NCBI RefSeq assembly: GCF_000527095.1 | Contig: NZ_AZUN01000001.1 | Coordinates: 2,232,001 to 2,296,000 of the forward strand | Direction of reading: 5' to 3' | Length of the DNA: 64,000 nt | From: Methylomicrobium lacus LW14 | Lineage (GTDB): Bacteria > Pseudomonadota > Gammaproteobacteria > Methylococcales > Methylomonadaceae | Part shown: positions 1 to 8,356 of the stretch, one piece after another | Layout: every line of letters begins with the position of its first letter | Position numbering within the stretch: the stretch's first letter is position 1 | Translations under genes and position numbers: made by a program | The notes under the pieces: generated by a model | Databases searched by the model: none | Told to the model about the DNA's origin: nothing | What the model saw: only the letters and a program-made list of their open reading frames with translations

Positions 1-761
1 CGCAAGTTCGCCTCGACCCACAGATGATTCAATGGAACCAATGTCATCAGAGAGTCGCCCGGTTGCACCCGGTCGCCTATCTGGACCCGCCGTTTTGCGA
101 CATAGCCTGAAACCGGCGCATAAATTTGCTGACGGGTATACTCGATGTAAGCCGTGATAAATCGATGTTTGGCCGCTTCGATGTCGGGATGATCCTCTCT
201 GCTGGTGCCGCCGATTCTGGCTTGAATCGCCTCGAGCTCGGATCTGGCCTCCAACATCTCGGCATCGAGCGCCGCCATTTGATCTTCGGCGTTTTGCAAA
301 ACCTGCTGCGACACCGAGCCGCTGGGTACGCCTTGCCGAAACCGGACGACATCATGGCGCACTCGGGCCAGTTTGGAGGCGCGCCCCATGAGTTTTTGGC
401 ACATTTGCCGATGCGTGGGGAAAAGCGCACCGATGTCCCGTACCGATTGACCAAGTTCGCCTTCGGTCTGTTTTAAAGCCGTTTGCGCGCGGTGCTCGTC
501 AAGCCGGACTAAAAGATCGCCTTTTTTGACAAATTGGCTTTCCTCCACCAAGACATGAGTCACAATGCCGGTCGCGTCCGCTTCGACCGGAATCAGGTTG
601 CCGGTGACGAAGGCATTATGGCTGACGATCAAGTCACGGCGATACAGCCAATAACCGGTATAAATCAAAGCCGACATGACCAACATTAAAATAACCCATT
701 GCAAGCGACGCTTACGGAGGACGCGAATACCTTGATGATGCGTTTTCATAGAACGTGTCAT
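1..761 (-). CDS. EmrA/HlyD-type membrane fusion protein (3' end outside window)
   Basis: The frame is open to the left edge, so about 253 N-terminal residues are visible and the C-terminus is missing. A basic N-terminus (RVLRKRRLQW) precedes one membrane anchor at about residues 21-39. A beta/lipoyl segment follows (HNAFVTGNLIPVEADATG), then a helical hairpin, then the returning strand IYAPVSGYVAKRR. This is the usual layout of periplasmic adaptors of the EmrA family. The start at 761 (MTRSMKTHH) is preferred to the in-frame ATG at 749 because a purine-rich stretch lies upstream of it. It sits 14 bp after the outer-membrane channel gene. With the EmrB-like transporter it should form a tripartite exporter linking inner and outer membrane. 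The substrate is unknown. Confidence 0.88.
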   Translation of the reverse strand, partial: MTRSMKTHHQGIRVLRKRRLQWVILMLVMSALIYTGYWLYRRDLIVSHNAFVTGNLIPVEADATGIVTHVLVEESQFVKKGDLLVRLDEHRAQTALKQTEGELGQSVRDIGALFPTHRQMCQKLMGRASKLARVRHDVVRFRQGVPSGSVSQQVLQNAEDQMAALDAEMLEARSELEAIQARIGGTSREDHPDIEAAKHRFITAYIEYTRQQIYAPVSGYVAKRRVQIGDRVQPGDSLMTLVPLNHLWVEANL

Positions 762-775
762 TAACAAAACTCACT

Positions 776-2365
776 TCACTTTTTATCGAACATTGCCGGC
801 ATGGTAATCAACCATCGGAGCAAGCTGAAACCTTCGGGATGGTCCTGAGAATGCGCGATTTTCTGTTGCACGATCTTAAGATCATTGGAGTATCCGCCTC
901 CTAGCGCTTCGATTAAATCCACCCTGGCGATCCAATGCTCGGCTTCCACCGCCTGCAAGGCATGTTCCTGGTCGAGCGCGGTGTATTCACGGCTCAGCGC
1001 GGTTTGGCGATCGTCCAGGCCAATACTGAAACGCTCTTCCGCGAGCGTCTGGTTCTTGCGTGACGAAGACAGCAAGCGAACTTGAGCTTTCAATATGGAA
1101 TGGGTTTCCTCCCAACTGCTGAGACTATCCCCGACTTCCTGCACGGCGTGCAGCAAGGTATCGTTATAAAGCTCCACCGCGCCGTCGTACTCGGCGAGTT
1201 GAGCCGATAATTCTCCCCGCAGCCGTCCGCCCTCGAACAAGGGAAGGCGAACGCCGGGCGCCACGCCATAAGAGAAACTGGCGCCTGAAAATAACAGGTT
1301 GGCTAAACTGCTGGCGCCTTTGGTCATCGTCAACGCGTTGAAGCCGGCGAATGCGGTGAGATCGATGGTAGGCAGAAAGCTGGCTTTGGCCATTTTTATG
1401 CGCTCCGAAGCGGCCTCGGCACGGCGCAATGCCGCCGCCAGATCGGGACGATGGGCCAGCAGTTCCAGGGGCAGCTTCGCAGGCAATTGCAGGGCTTTTG
1501 AATCATGAATCCCGGCGGCGAACAGCTTATCCAGCGGAATCGGTCCGCCCCCTGTCAACCGCACCAGCAGATTTTTCTGAATATCCAATTGGTCGCGAAG
1601 ACCGGCTTCGCGCTTGTTGGCCGCCTCCAATTCGATGCCGGCCTGTTCCACCGGGTCTTCGGAATCGAGTCCCAGTTTGAGCCGCATCTCGGCTAGATGC
1701 AGCATTTCCTTCCGCAACTCGACGATTTTTCGCGATAGATCGAGTTGCCTGCGCAACGCCAGTCCGCGGATATAGGAACGCGCGATCGCGGTCGTCAACA
1801 GCAGCCGGGTTTCGGCCATCTCCGCGTCTTCGGAAGCCGCTTCGCCGATCGCCGCTTCAAGCGCCGCGCGGTATTTTCCCCAAAAATCGAACTCATAGCG
1901 CAAACTCAAGGGATTCATTTTTCCGAAGACAATATTGGCGCCGGCCGCCTCTTCGCGATTGAGCGCCGCAAAAACGCCATGCTCCGAGATCCGTTCATTC
2001 GCAAACTCCGCATCCGCGTCCAGAAACGGCAGCAGGCGGGCGCCTTCCACGCGAATCAAGGCTTGCGCCTGACGCAGTCTGGCGGCCGCTGCCTTCAGGT
2101 CGGGATTGCCCTGCAAAGCCTTTGCCATCAGGCTATTGAGTTCTTCGCTGCCGAATTCGCGCCACCACTCCGGCTTCGGCCATTGTTTCGCCGGAGCCTT
2201 CGCCTTATCGAAATGGACATGCGATGAGATGTGTTCCGTGGACGGCGCCTCGATAAACCGCGCAGGCTTTTCGCCTTCGGGTATCCAGGCGCAGCCCGAG
2301 ACGGCAAGCATTACCACGCCCGTTACGATCAGTATCCATCGGCGCGGTTTGAATGGACTCCTCAT
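776..2365 (-). CDS. NodT-family outer-membrane efflux lipoprotein
   Basis: This is a TolC-like outer-membrane channel of the RND/MFS-associated lipoprotein family, 529 residues from the chosen start. The N-terminus MRSPFKPRRW is followed by a hydrophobic stretch and the lipobox AVSGC, so the mature protein should be a lipoprotein. Two long alpha-helical repeats carry the typical heptad-rich segments (LMAKALQGNPDLKAAAARL near residue 80; the matching segment in the second half). An earlier in-frame start at 2455 would bury the signal peptide, so I reject it. Its ATG overlaps the stop of the upstream transporter gene by 4 bp (ATGA), which implies translational coupling. It should be the exit duct of the EmrAB-like pump encoded around it. 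Confidence 0.92.
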   Translation of the reverse strand: MRSPFKPRRWILIVTGVVMLAVSGCAWIPEGEKPARFIEAPSTEHISSHVHFDKAKAPAKQWPKPEWWREFGSEELNSLMAKALQGNPDLKAAAARLRQAQALIRVEGARLLPFLDADAEFANERISEHGVFAALNREEAAGANIVFGKMNPLSLRYEFDFWGKYRAALEAAIGEAASEDAEMAETRLLLTTAIARSYIRGLALRRQLDLSRKIVELRKEMLHLAEMRLKLGLDSEDPVEQAGIELEAANKREAGLRDQLDIQKNLLVRLTGGGPIPLDKLFAAGIHDSKALQLPAKLPLELLAHRPDLAAALRRAEAASERIKMAKASFLPTIDLTAFAGFNALTMTKGASSLANLLFSGASFSYGVAPGVRLPLFEGGRLRGELSAQLAEYDGAVELYNDTLLHAVQEVGDSLSSWEETHSILKAQVRLLSSSRKNQTLAEERFSIGLDDRQTALSREYTALDQEHALQAVEAEHWIARVDLIEALGGGYSNDLKIVQQKIAHSQDHPEGFSLLRWLITMPAMFDKK

Positions 2366-3957
2366 GGCTCCTCCATCAATTGTTCCGCTTGAATATCTTC
2401 TATCTCCTTGCGTCTGCCGGGATGTGCAGAAGGGTACGCCGGGGGAGCGAGCCAAATCAGGCCGGCGAGCCCCGCAAATAAATAACCGGCCAGTAAAAAA
2501 GCATCGTTCATGGCCAGGATGGCCGCTTGCTTCTTTATGAAAAGCCCGAATTCATGATTGATGGCCTCCGGCGCAACGCCGGCGGATTTCAACCGCAGCG
2601 AAAATTCTTGCAATAGGTTTAGCGAGGCGAAGCGTCTTCCGCCAAAATTATCCGCAAGATGCAGTTGATGGAACGGTGTCCTGCGAAAAAATAAAACGCC
2701 TTGCAAAGTAATGCCGAATGCCCCCGCCACGATACGCAGCAGGCCGGTTTCTTCGGCCGCGCGCCGTTCTTGCCGGCCCGACAACCCGTGTACGGTTAAA
2801 CGGGTTAACGGCACAAAAAATGAACCCAGACAGAATCCGAGCAGCAGCATCGGCCAGAATACTTGATCGAACGAGGCGGCATCGTCGAATAGGCCGAGCC
2901 AGTACCAGACGCCCGCGAAGCCAAGAAAATTGAGACAGACCAGCCATCGCGCATCCCATTCCAGGGTCATCACATGCATCGCCAGGGTGACAGGAACGGC
3001 GAGCAGGATCATGGGCAGAAAAACCATGCTGGCTAAAAAAGAGGAATAACCCAGCAAGACCTGCAGTTGCACAATAAACAGCGACAGGATTCCCTGGATC
3101 AACAGAAATCCGACGGTCGAAGCGAGCGCGCCGATAACGAAATTGCCATGGCTAAAGAGGCGTATATCGAGCACCGGATGGCGCTCGCCTAGCTCCCAGA
3201 CAACAAATAAAATTAAAGCGACGATGACCAGAGCCAGGACTACGCGCAAAAAAGCGGAGTCCAGCCAATCGAAATCGTTTCCCTGATTCAGAATGGTCTG
3301 AATACCGCCCAAAACGACGGCTAAAAGCACGAAACCGACAGCATCGAAACGGATGTAACTACGCTCGAATTCCCGGCCGGCAAGCAAGGCGCCGGCGATT
3401 GCGGCAACAATGAGAGCAACGGGGATATTTAAATAAAATAAGGAACGCCAGCCAAACTCGTCGGCAATAATGCCGCCGACTGAAAAACTGATCGTGAATG
3501 GCATCATGCTGATCAGTCCCCACACCCCCAAGCCCAGCAGCTTCAAGTGATCCGGATATTCTTCGAGCAGCAGGGACTGGCCAACCGGGAGCGTGAGCCC
3601 GCCCACTAACCCCAACAAAATGCGCGCCGGAAGGAATAGCCACAGGGTGTCGCTGATCGCGCACAAATAAGACGCCGACGCGTAGGCGACGAATGCCGCC
3701 ACCCACACTGCACAAGCACCGTATTTGCCTGAAAGCCAGCGGCTTAACGGAAAACCCAATGCCAAGGCAATCATGAAATCGGTTTGAGCCCAAGTTCCAA
3801 AACTGGGTTTTACCCCACCCAAATCCCCGGCGACATGAGGCATTAAAGCAATATAAGCACCCGCATTGAACAAAACCGCCATATGCCCAGAAGCCAGCAC
3901 GGCATTAAACAGGACGAAGCGCCAGCCGTGCAAGCGTTCACTAAAAGTCGTAGCCAT
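2362..3957 (-). CDS. EmrB/QacA-type DHA2 major facilitator drug exporter
   Basis: A 531-residue polytopic membrane protein with about 14 hydrophobic segments, as expected for the DHA2 (14-TM) branch of the major facilitator superfamily. Visible motifs are the loop 2-3 segment (GFPLSRWLSGKYG) and the motif-C-like GGLTLPVGQSLLLEEYP region in the fifth helix. It is the first gene of the minus-strand set emrB-omf-emrA, overlapping the channel gene by 4 bp. It is expected to export hydrophobic toxic compounds or uncouplers by proton antiport. EmrAB units usually borrow an unlinked TolC, whereas here the channel is encoded within the operon. Specificity cannot be read from the sequence. Confidence 0.92.
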   Translation of the reverse strand: MATTFSERLHGWRFVLFNAVLASGHMAVLFNAGAYIALMPHVAGDLGGVKPSFGTWAQTDFMIALALGFPLSRWLSGKYGACAVWVAAFVAYASASYLCAISDTLWLFLPARILLGLVGGLTLPVGQSLLLEEYPDHLKLLGLGVWGLISMMPFTISFSVGGIIADEFGWRSLFYLNIPVALIVAAIAGALLAGREFERSYIRFDAVGFVLLAVVLGGIQTILNQGNDFDWLDSAFLRVVLALVIVALILFVVWELGERHPVLDIRLFSHGNFVIGALASTVGFLLIQGILSLFIVQLQVLLGYSSFLASMVFLPMILLAVPVTLAMHVMTLEWDARWLVCLNFLGFAGVWYWLGLFDDAASFDQVFWPMLLLGFCLGSFFVPLTRLTVHGLSGRQERRAAEETGLLRIVAGAFGITLQGVLFFRRTPFHQLHLADNFGGRRFASLNLLQEFSLRLKSAGVAPEAINHEFGLFIKKQAAILAMNDAFLLAGYLFAGLAGLIWLAPPAYPSAHPGRRKEIEDIQAEQLMEEP

Positions 3958-4169
3958 GAATATTCAATTATTCGGCTGCTTTATTAGGCGGTGTATTTTT
4001 TATAATGCCTCATCCTTTGGGCAATTCGGCGTTTTTCAGACATATTTTTAGCTATTCTCAACAACGCGTATACATCTTGATAATATCCAAGTATATTTTT
4101 ATTTTTCATTGCGGACGGCTCTATTGAATGTTGATTATTTATTAATTGATTTTCGTGGTCTGTTTATGC

Positions 4170-4607
4170 TTAACCTAATAAACCCAATGCCAACATACTG
4201 GAAAACACGACAAAAACAGCCCACCATTTGGCTTTGTTTGTTACGCATGCCGTCCGCCAAAACCCAAAAATATTTTCGTTCCACCGATGATAACTGTTGC
4301 GGAGCTTATATTTAACACTGCAACACCATGCAGATATCATGATAATCAGCATATAAAAAATAAGCGCCGCAATAATGAGCATGAGGTAAAAAGTTATTAT
4401 CTGTGTAGCACGAGTATCGGTATGAAAAATATGTTCAACCAAGTGATCCAGAGTCGACTCCAGTATTTCAAATAAAATATGAAGGGACTCAAACGCAAGG
4501 TGAATAACCATATCTAATTGGCTAAAAACCATAATCGACAGGATTATCCACACAATAACTTTATGTGTTGTTGAAAATTTATTTTCATGGAAGACTTTCC
4601 AATTCAT
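4170..4607 (-). CDS. Small membrane protein of unknown function, first member of a tandem family
   Basis: A 145-residue protein that I do not recognise. It has one hydrophobic helix at about residues 17-35, an amphipathic His/Glu-rich middle (ILESTLDHLVEHIFHTDTRA), a second helix near residues 70-93 and a third at the C-terminus. Its first 12 residues (MNWKVFHENKFS) match the starts of two shorter genes upstream. The DNA just before each start is also shared (GGCTAGCG, GGCAAG, then the ATG). The base composition is clearly more AT-rich than the flanking operons, which suggests a transferred or fast-evolving locus. The start is supported by the GGGGCAAG sequence 7-10 bases upstream and by the conservation across copies. 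Confidence 0.7.
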   Translation of the reverse strand: MNWKVFHENKFSTTHKVIVWIILSIMVFSQLDMVIHLAFESLHILFEILESTLDHLVEHIFHTDTRATQIITFYLMLIIAALIFYMLIIMISAWCCSVKYKLRNSYHRWNENIFGFWRTACVTNKAKWWAVFVVFSSMLALGLLG

Positions 4608-4715
4608 TGGAACTTGCCCCGCTAGCCATAACTCAGAAATACCTGAGATTTTTCCCGTTAACGTTTTATTTTAAAAAACCTCTCCGATTACCGTAACCCA
4701 GCCATTTCTAAACCA

Positions 4716-4886
4716 TCATCTAGTAGAACTATCTTTATTTATCAATGCTTTATAATGTGACGAGCCTGGATATTTATGCAGCAATCGTAAATCAAAATTA
4801 GCATAGATGATAATAATTAGGATCGACATAACAACAACTTTAAATTTTGTTATGAGTTTCTTTTCATTGAAAATTTTACAATTCAT
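4716..4886 (-). CDS. 56-residue single-pass membrane peptide, second tandem family member
   Basis: A short reading frame beginning MNCKIFNEKKLITKFK, followed by a hydrophobic segment (VVVMSILIIIIYANF) and a polar tail. The N-terminal half is clearly homologous to the genes at 4170-4607 and 4901-5068, but the C-terminal half is unrelated to either. The sequence before the ATG, GCGAGGCAAGCTCCA, is shared with the neighbours and contains a GAGG ribosome-binding site. The topology suggests a cytoplasmic basic head and a single inner-membrane helix. It may be a genuine small protein or a decayed copy of the longer gene; the identical start context in all copies favours translation. Confidence 0.5.
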   Translation of the reverse strand: MNCKIFNEKKLITKFKVVVMSILIIIIYANFDLRLLHKYPGSSHYKALINKDSSTR

Positions 4887-4900
4887 TGGAGCTTGCCTCG

Positions 4901-5068
4901 CTAGCCATGATTAAATAATTTTTTATTTAAGCCGAGATGAGTGAATCTGCGATTAACATAACCCGGCCATTGCGAAGCGAACCGCAACAAACTAATAATT
5001 AGAAGCGTCATAACAAAAACTTTAAATTTCGCTATGAGTTTTTTTTCATCGATAGTTTTACAATTCAT
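4901..5068 (-). CDS. 55-residue single-pass membrane peptide, third tandem family member
   Basis: It starts MNCKTIDEKKLIAKFK and continues with a hydrophobic helix (VFVMTLLIISLLRFA) and a short basic tail ending NHG. It is nearly colinear with the 56-residue peptide downstream over the first 26 residues. The stop (TAG) lies inside the conserved block that precedes the next start, so adjacent copies are separated by only 14 bp. The ATG is preceded by GCGAGGCAGACTCCA. I cannot assign a function. Confidence 0.5.
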   Translation of the reverse strand: MNCKTIDEKKLIAKFKVFVMTLLIISLLRFASQWPGYVNRRFTHLGLNKKLFNHG

Positions 5069-5185
5069 TGGAGTCTGCCTCGCTAGTCATGACTAAAGAA
5101 TTTCTTCATTTAAGCCGCAATGAGTGAATCTGCGATTGACATAATCCAGTCATTACTCAACGACCCGCAACAAACAAAGAATTAT
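5069..5185 (-). pseudogene. 3' remnant of a fourth copy of the small membrane-peptide unit
   Basis: The DNA here matches the 3' half of the unit at 4887-5060, for example the shared plus-strand block TGAGTGAATCTGCGATT and the segment CCGCAACAAAC. The equivalent reading frame is interrupted by an early TAA and I find no start codon in it. I read it as the truncated end of another copy in the array. Confidence 0.45.
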
Positions 5186-5362
5186 CCAATCACATGATGG
5201 ATAATGATAATCCAAACGTTACATTTGACAAGCGAATTTTATTTACACTTAATATCGGTTTATCGAATATTATTTTTGAGCCTGTAAAATAGGAAGAGGG
5301 CGGAAACAAGCGCGCGTTACCCGCCAGAAAATGGGCACTGCTTTGCCGGGCTCTAATTTCAT

Positions 5363-5406
5363 GGAAAAATAAAGCCGGCAGAATCATAGATGTGTTCTGC
5401 CGGCTT
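5363..5406 (-). terminator. Rho-independent terminator of the cupin/cytochrome/laccase cluster
   Basis: Arms 5372-5383 and 5395-5406 form a perfect 12-bp stem (AAGCCGGCAGAA) around an 11-base loop. On the minus strand it is followed by TTATTTTTCC. It lies 74 bp past the cupin stop codon. Confidence 0.85.
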
Positions 5407-5479
5407 GAATAGGATGCGTTTTCCCAGGACGCATCATAGGAAGGAGCCTTTCGCCTGGGAGTGAATTTATCGCTGACTA

Positions 5480-5806
5480 TTATGCGAACGCGATCGTCAG
5501 AAGGATGACGGCATCTTCGATACCTTTAAGGGAATGCGGTTCTTCCGCCATAAGATAGAGCAGTTGGCCGGGATGTAACTCCTGTGTCACGCCCATCGCA
5601 GTAAACTCGATCTGTCCTTTAATGCATTGAACCACTAAGGGATCCGCTATTTTATGATTGGGGAGTTCTTTACCTTTGGGTACTACCAGACGCGCTAATT
5701 GTATTTGATCCGTTTTAACGATGATCTTGGTTCTTTCGCTGGACAGATCGCCCGCCCAATTCGCGAGATCAACAACTTCTCCAGGAGCTGCATGATGTGT
5801 TGCCAT
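5480..5806 (-). CDS. Small single-domain cupin protein
   Basis: A 108-residue cytoplasmic protein with no signal peptide and a conserved beta-barrel pattern: VPKGKELPNHKIADPLVVQCIKG for cupin motif 1 and HPGQLLYLMAEEPHSLKG for motif 2. A metal site could use His51, His77 and His87, although the classical Glu of motif 1 is not obvious. It is the last gene of the minus-strand cluster carrying the cytochrome, the cupredoxin-propeller and the laccase-like oxidase, and a strong terminator follows. Such small cupins often act as sensors or stress-response proteins. The specific ligand is not predictable, so I call only the fold and the genomic association. Confidence 0.75.
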   Translation of the reverse strand: MATHHAAPGEVVDLANWAGDLSSERTKIIVKTDQIQLARLVVPKGKELPNHKIADPLVVQCIKGQIEFTAMGVTQELHPGQLLYLMAEEPHSLKGIEDAVILLTIAFA

Positions 5807-5883
5807 GATTATGGGTTTCCCTTTTTAAAAAAATTCATTAACTATTCTGGCTTCGCTTTCGGATTATTCCTATTGGATAGAAA

Positions 5884-6291
5884 TCACTTCATTTCCTTCA
5901 GATCGCCCGCGGGAATGGCGCCATCGGAACGGCCTTTGAGATAGGCATACAAATCGTCGATGCCATCGACTACCATTTTATTGCCGCGGAATGAATACAT
6001 AATCCCTCGCCCTTCAATAAGAACCCGACGGAACTGCTCCTTTGTCAGGTTTTCCATGCTGTGAAGTAAATTGGGATTGCTTACGTTGCCTTCGCCAGTA
6101 GGTCCGTGGCAACTTCCGCAAGCCTCCGTTCTGTAAATGTTCCAGCCGTTGAAAGTTGCTTTATCGACGCTGTTTCCTTCGACTGTATAGGGAGGTTGCG
6201 CGAAGGCAGCCGGGTTAAAGATGTATGCCAAGCCTATGCTCATGACGCAGACAGGCATCATTTTCCGATTGTAACGAGCTGTTTTATTCAT
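5884..6291 (-). CDS. Exported monohaem class I cytochrome c
   Basis: A 135-residue protein with a signal peptide ending near NPAAFA and one haem-binding motif, CGSCH, at about residues 58-62. The distal methionine ligand is probably within GIMYSFRGNKM. The size and the YAYLKG C-terminal helix fit a small periplasmic class I cytochrome c. The gene lies between the cupredoxin-propeller gene and the cupin gene on the same strand. It may transfer electrons to or from the copper proteins of this cluster; that is inference from position. It is not a MxaG/XoxG-type methanol dehydrogenase partner by context, because no such dehydrogenase is nearby. Confidence 0.85.
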   Translation of the reverse strand: MNKTARYNRKMMPVCVMSIGLAYIFNPAAFAQPPYTVEGNSVDKATFNGWNIYRTEACGSCHGPTGEGNVSNPNLLHSMENLTKEQFRRVLIEGRGIMYSFRGNKMVVDGIDDLYAYLKGRSDGAIPAGDLKEMK

Positions 6292-6490
6292 GGTTGCCTC
6301 TCCTAAATAAGTTATGGATTATCACCGTATTATCTCCACGATCGATTCATCGGATATGTATTCTTACCCTCTTGGATCTTGTTATCGCAAAATATGAGAG
6401 CGTATTTATCTCTCTAAATTCCAATTTAAATTTGGAAAATAACGGGTGTCTCGTCTGCTTCGGAACAACCGACGGATTTTTTATCGATCC

Positions 6491-6517
6491 TGAAAAGGCG
6501 GGGATTGATCCCCGCCT
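6491..6517 (-). terminator. Hairpin after the cupredoxin-propeller gene
   Basis: An inverted repeat with arms 6496-6505 and 6508-6517 (AGGCGGGGAT) is followed on the minus strand by CTTTTC. It begins 8 bp after the stop of the 604-residue gene, so it may separate the two copper genes from the cytochrome-cupin pair. Confidence 0.7.
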
Positions 6518-6524
6518 ATCGCAG

Positions 6525-8339
6525 CTATATCCCTTTCTGCTCGGGTGTCAAGGCGTTGAGCCAGCCTTCCACTTCCGGACTTAACTCCCCTTTGCCGGAC
6601 AGCTTCAGGGTTTCCTTCAGATAGCCGTGCTCCACGATCGGCAAAGGCAAGATACCCTGACCGCCCATACCGTTGTGAGCCGTGATGCTGCCGTCCTTGA
6701 GATCGGACAACAATACCCGGCCGGCGACTTCCAGCTTATCCATGTCGATGACGATCAAATCGTTGGCGAATTTGCTCGCCACATAGGCGTAGTAGCCGCC
6801 GCCCTTCTTCATCCCGAAATGAGCGCCATGGCAGCCCGGTTCGCAAGGCAGGCTCTTGACCACCTTGTTGGTGGCGGTGTCGACGATGGTGACCGTCGCG
6901 CTCAAGGTATTGGCGGTGACCACATACTTGCCGTCCGGACTGACAGGCGTCTGGATCGGCAGCAGGCCATAGGCTTCGCCGCTGATCTTGCCGGTCACCG
7001 GATCGTAGTCCGCGGCCAGATTGATATCCTTCAGTTTTTTCTTGCCGGGAATATCGATGACCGTCAGCGAACTCAGCAGCGGAGGCGTGCCGAGCAAATT
7101 GGCGGCGTAAGCGGTGGAACCGTTCGGCGTGCCCCAGACAGCGATTGGAATGACGCCGCCGGTCGGGATCTCGGTGTTCGTATCGGTATTTAGATCCACC
7201 ACCGATACGCTGCCGGCGAGCGCATTCGGGGTCACCATGTACTTGCTGTCTTCGGTGATATAGTGGCCGTGAGGTGACGTATGGGGGCCGGTATTGATGC
7301 TCTTCTGTGCAGACGGATTTTTGCCGCCTGTCATTTTGACCACCTGCTCTCCGGCGTTGATGGCGACATACAGCATGTCATCCGAAGGCCTTGAGATGAC
7401 ATGGGATGGCGATTCGCCGACCACGACCTCGCTATAGGTTTGGCCGCTGACGCGGTCGAAGGTGAGCAGTTTCTTATCGAACCACGCGGTCTGATAGATA
7501 TTTTGATAGCGTTTGTCGGTCCACATGTTGTGGGGATTGTTCATATCTTCCTTGACGCCCTTGAACTTGCTGACTACGTTCCAGTCTCCCGTATTAATTC
7601 GTGTCGCGGTGCCGGCCTTTTTCTTGCCCTCGATCATCTCGAACTGCGTGTTGACCCAGACTTCGCCGACCCCCGGCGTGGCGGGCTTTTTCAATTCATT
7701 GGGCATGGTCATGCTAAGCGCGCTGAGACTGATCGTATTGCCCTCGATGTTGAGCGGAATGTCGGGCAGGCTGACGTCCCATTCGGGCTTGCTGTAATCG
7801 CGCCAGAGGCTCGGGGTGGTGGCCACGAAGAAAGTCCGCAGCAGGCGCTTGGCGATGTCGCTGCTGGCAGGCACTTTGGCGCCGGTCACCAATTGCAGTT
7901 CTTTGCCGATATCCAATCCTTTCGTGTCCGGATCGTCCACCACGACCGCACCGAACATGTAAGGATGCACCTTGCAGGTAAATACGTAGAGTCCCGGCTT
8001 ATCGAAAGCCTGAGTCACGCTGGCGCTGGAGGGCTTTTCCTGATCGACCGGGAAGTTTTCCGCGCCCGCTGGCCACAAGAGGCTGGTAATGGTATGCTCG
8101 GTATTGGTGTCGGTCATCTTGATCATCGCCGCCTGCTTGGGCTTGAGGACCACCAAGGCATCGCCATCGACCGGATCTTTAAACCACAGGCCCGGCTCGT
8201 CCGACATTTCCAGTACCGCCGAAGGCATCAGCCCCGGCACGCTGAGAATGAGATCGTCAACCCCCGATTGAGCCGCCCAGGAAGACCCGGAGAAACCGGC
8301 CATCAAAATCGCTGCCGTTAATTTGGAAATTTTTGTCAT
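6525..8339 (-). CDS. Exported cupredoxin-YVTN beta-propeller fusion protein
   Basis: A 604-residue protein with a signal peptide ending SSWA-AQ at about residue 23. Residues about 30-135 form a cupredoxin domain with a complete type 1 copper set: His82 (TEHT), Cys122, His125 and Met128 in TCKVHPYM. The remainder is a seven-bladed propeller of the YVTN type, with blades such as GSVSVVDLNTDTNTEIPTGG and YVVTANTLSATVTIVDTATN, and a His-rich stretch (TGPHTSPHGHYITED). It is adjacent to the small laccase gene on the same strand (17 bp gap). This arrangement suggests a periplasmic electron-transfer or copper-dependent oxidoreductase role, in which the propeller may carry a second metal. I do not know a characterised enzyme with exactly this arrangement. 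Confidence 0.88.
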   Translation of the reverse strand: MTKISKLTAAILMAGFSGSSWAAQSGVDDLILSVPGLMPSAVLEMSDEPGLWFKDPVDGDALVVLKPKQAAMIKMTDTNTEHTITSLLWPAGAENFPVDQEKPSSASVTQAFDKPGLYVFTCKVHPYMFGAVVVDDPDTKGLDIGKELQLVTGAKVPASSDIAKRLLRTFFVATTPSLWRDYSKPEWDVSLPDIPLNIEGNTISLSALSMTMPNELKKPATPGVGEVWVNTQFEMIEGKKKAGTATRINTGDWNVVSKFKGVKEDMNNPHNMWTDKRYQNIYQTAWFDKKLLTFDRVSGQTYSEVVVGESPSHVISRPSDDMLYVAINAGEQVVKMTGGKNPSAQKSINTGPHTSPHGHYITEDSKYMVTPNALAGSVSVVDLNTDTNTEIPTGGVIPIAVWGTPNGSTAYAANLLGTPPLLSSLTVIDIPGKKKLKDINLAADYDPVTGKISGEAYGLLPIQTPVSPDGKYVVTANTLSATVTIVDTATNKVVKSLPCEPGCHGAHFGMKKGGGYYAYVASKFANDLIVIDMDKLEVAGRVLLSDLKDGSITAHNGMGGQGILPLPIVEHGYLKETLKLSGKGELSPEVEGWLNALTPEQKGI

Positions 8340-8356
8340 GGCAATATTCTCCGGTT

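Larger units (their letters stand above)
4608..5190 (-). repeat. Imperfect tandem repeat units of about 180-280 bp
   Basis: Three successive starts at 5068, 4886 and 4607 are each preceded by the same roughly 25-base block (GCTAGCGGGGCAAGTTCC and variants). They share downstream blocks such as TCTGCGATTAACATAACCCGGC on the plus strand (TCTCCGATTACCGTAACCCAGC in the copy nearest 4680). Unit spacing is 182 bp and 279 bp. This is divergent tandem duplication, not a CRISPR: no short constant repeat alternates with spacers. Confidence 0.75.

Noticed and set aside
77..454. A 125-codon minus-strand frame inside the EmrA gene
   Set aside because: It is out of frame with the adaptor protein, which is open through the whole region to the edge and shows clear HlyD-type features.
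4544..4552. A perfect TTATCCACA DnaA box
   Set aside because: It is single and inside the coding region of the 145-residue membrane protein, so chance is the best explanation.
4608..5190. Possible CRISPR array
   Set aside because: The repeats are 180-280 bp, imperfect and encode peptides; there are no short constant repeats with unique spacers.
5190..5387. A 65-codon minus-strand frame near 5300
   Set aside because: It runs through the terminator of the cupin cluster, has no convincing ribosome-binding site and no recognisable features.
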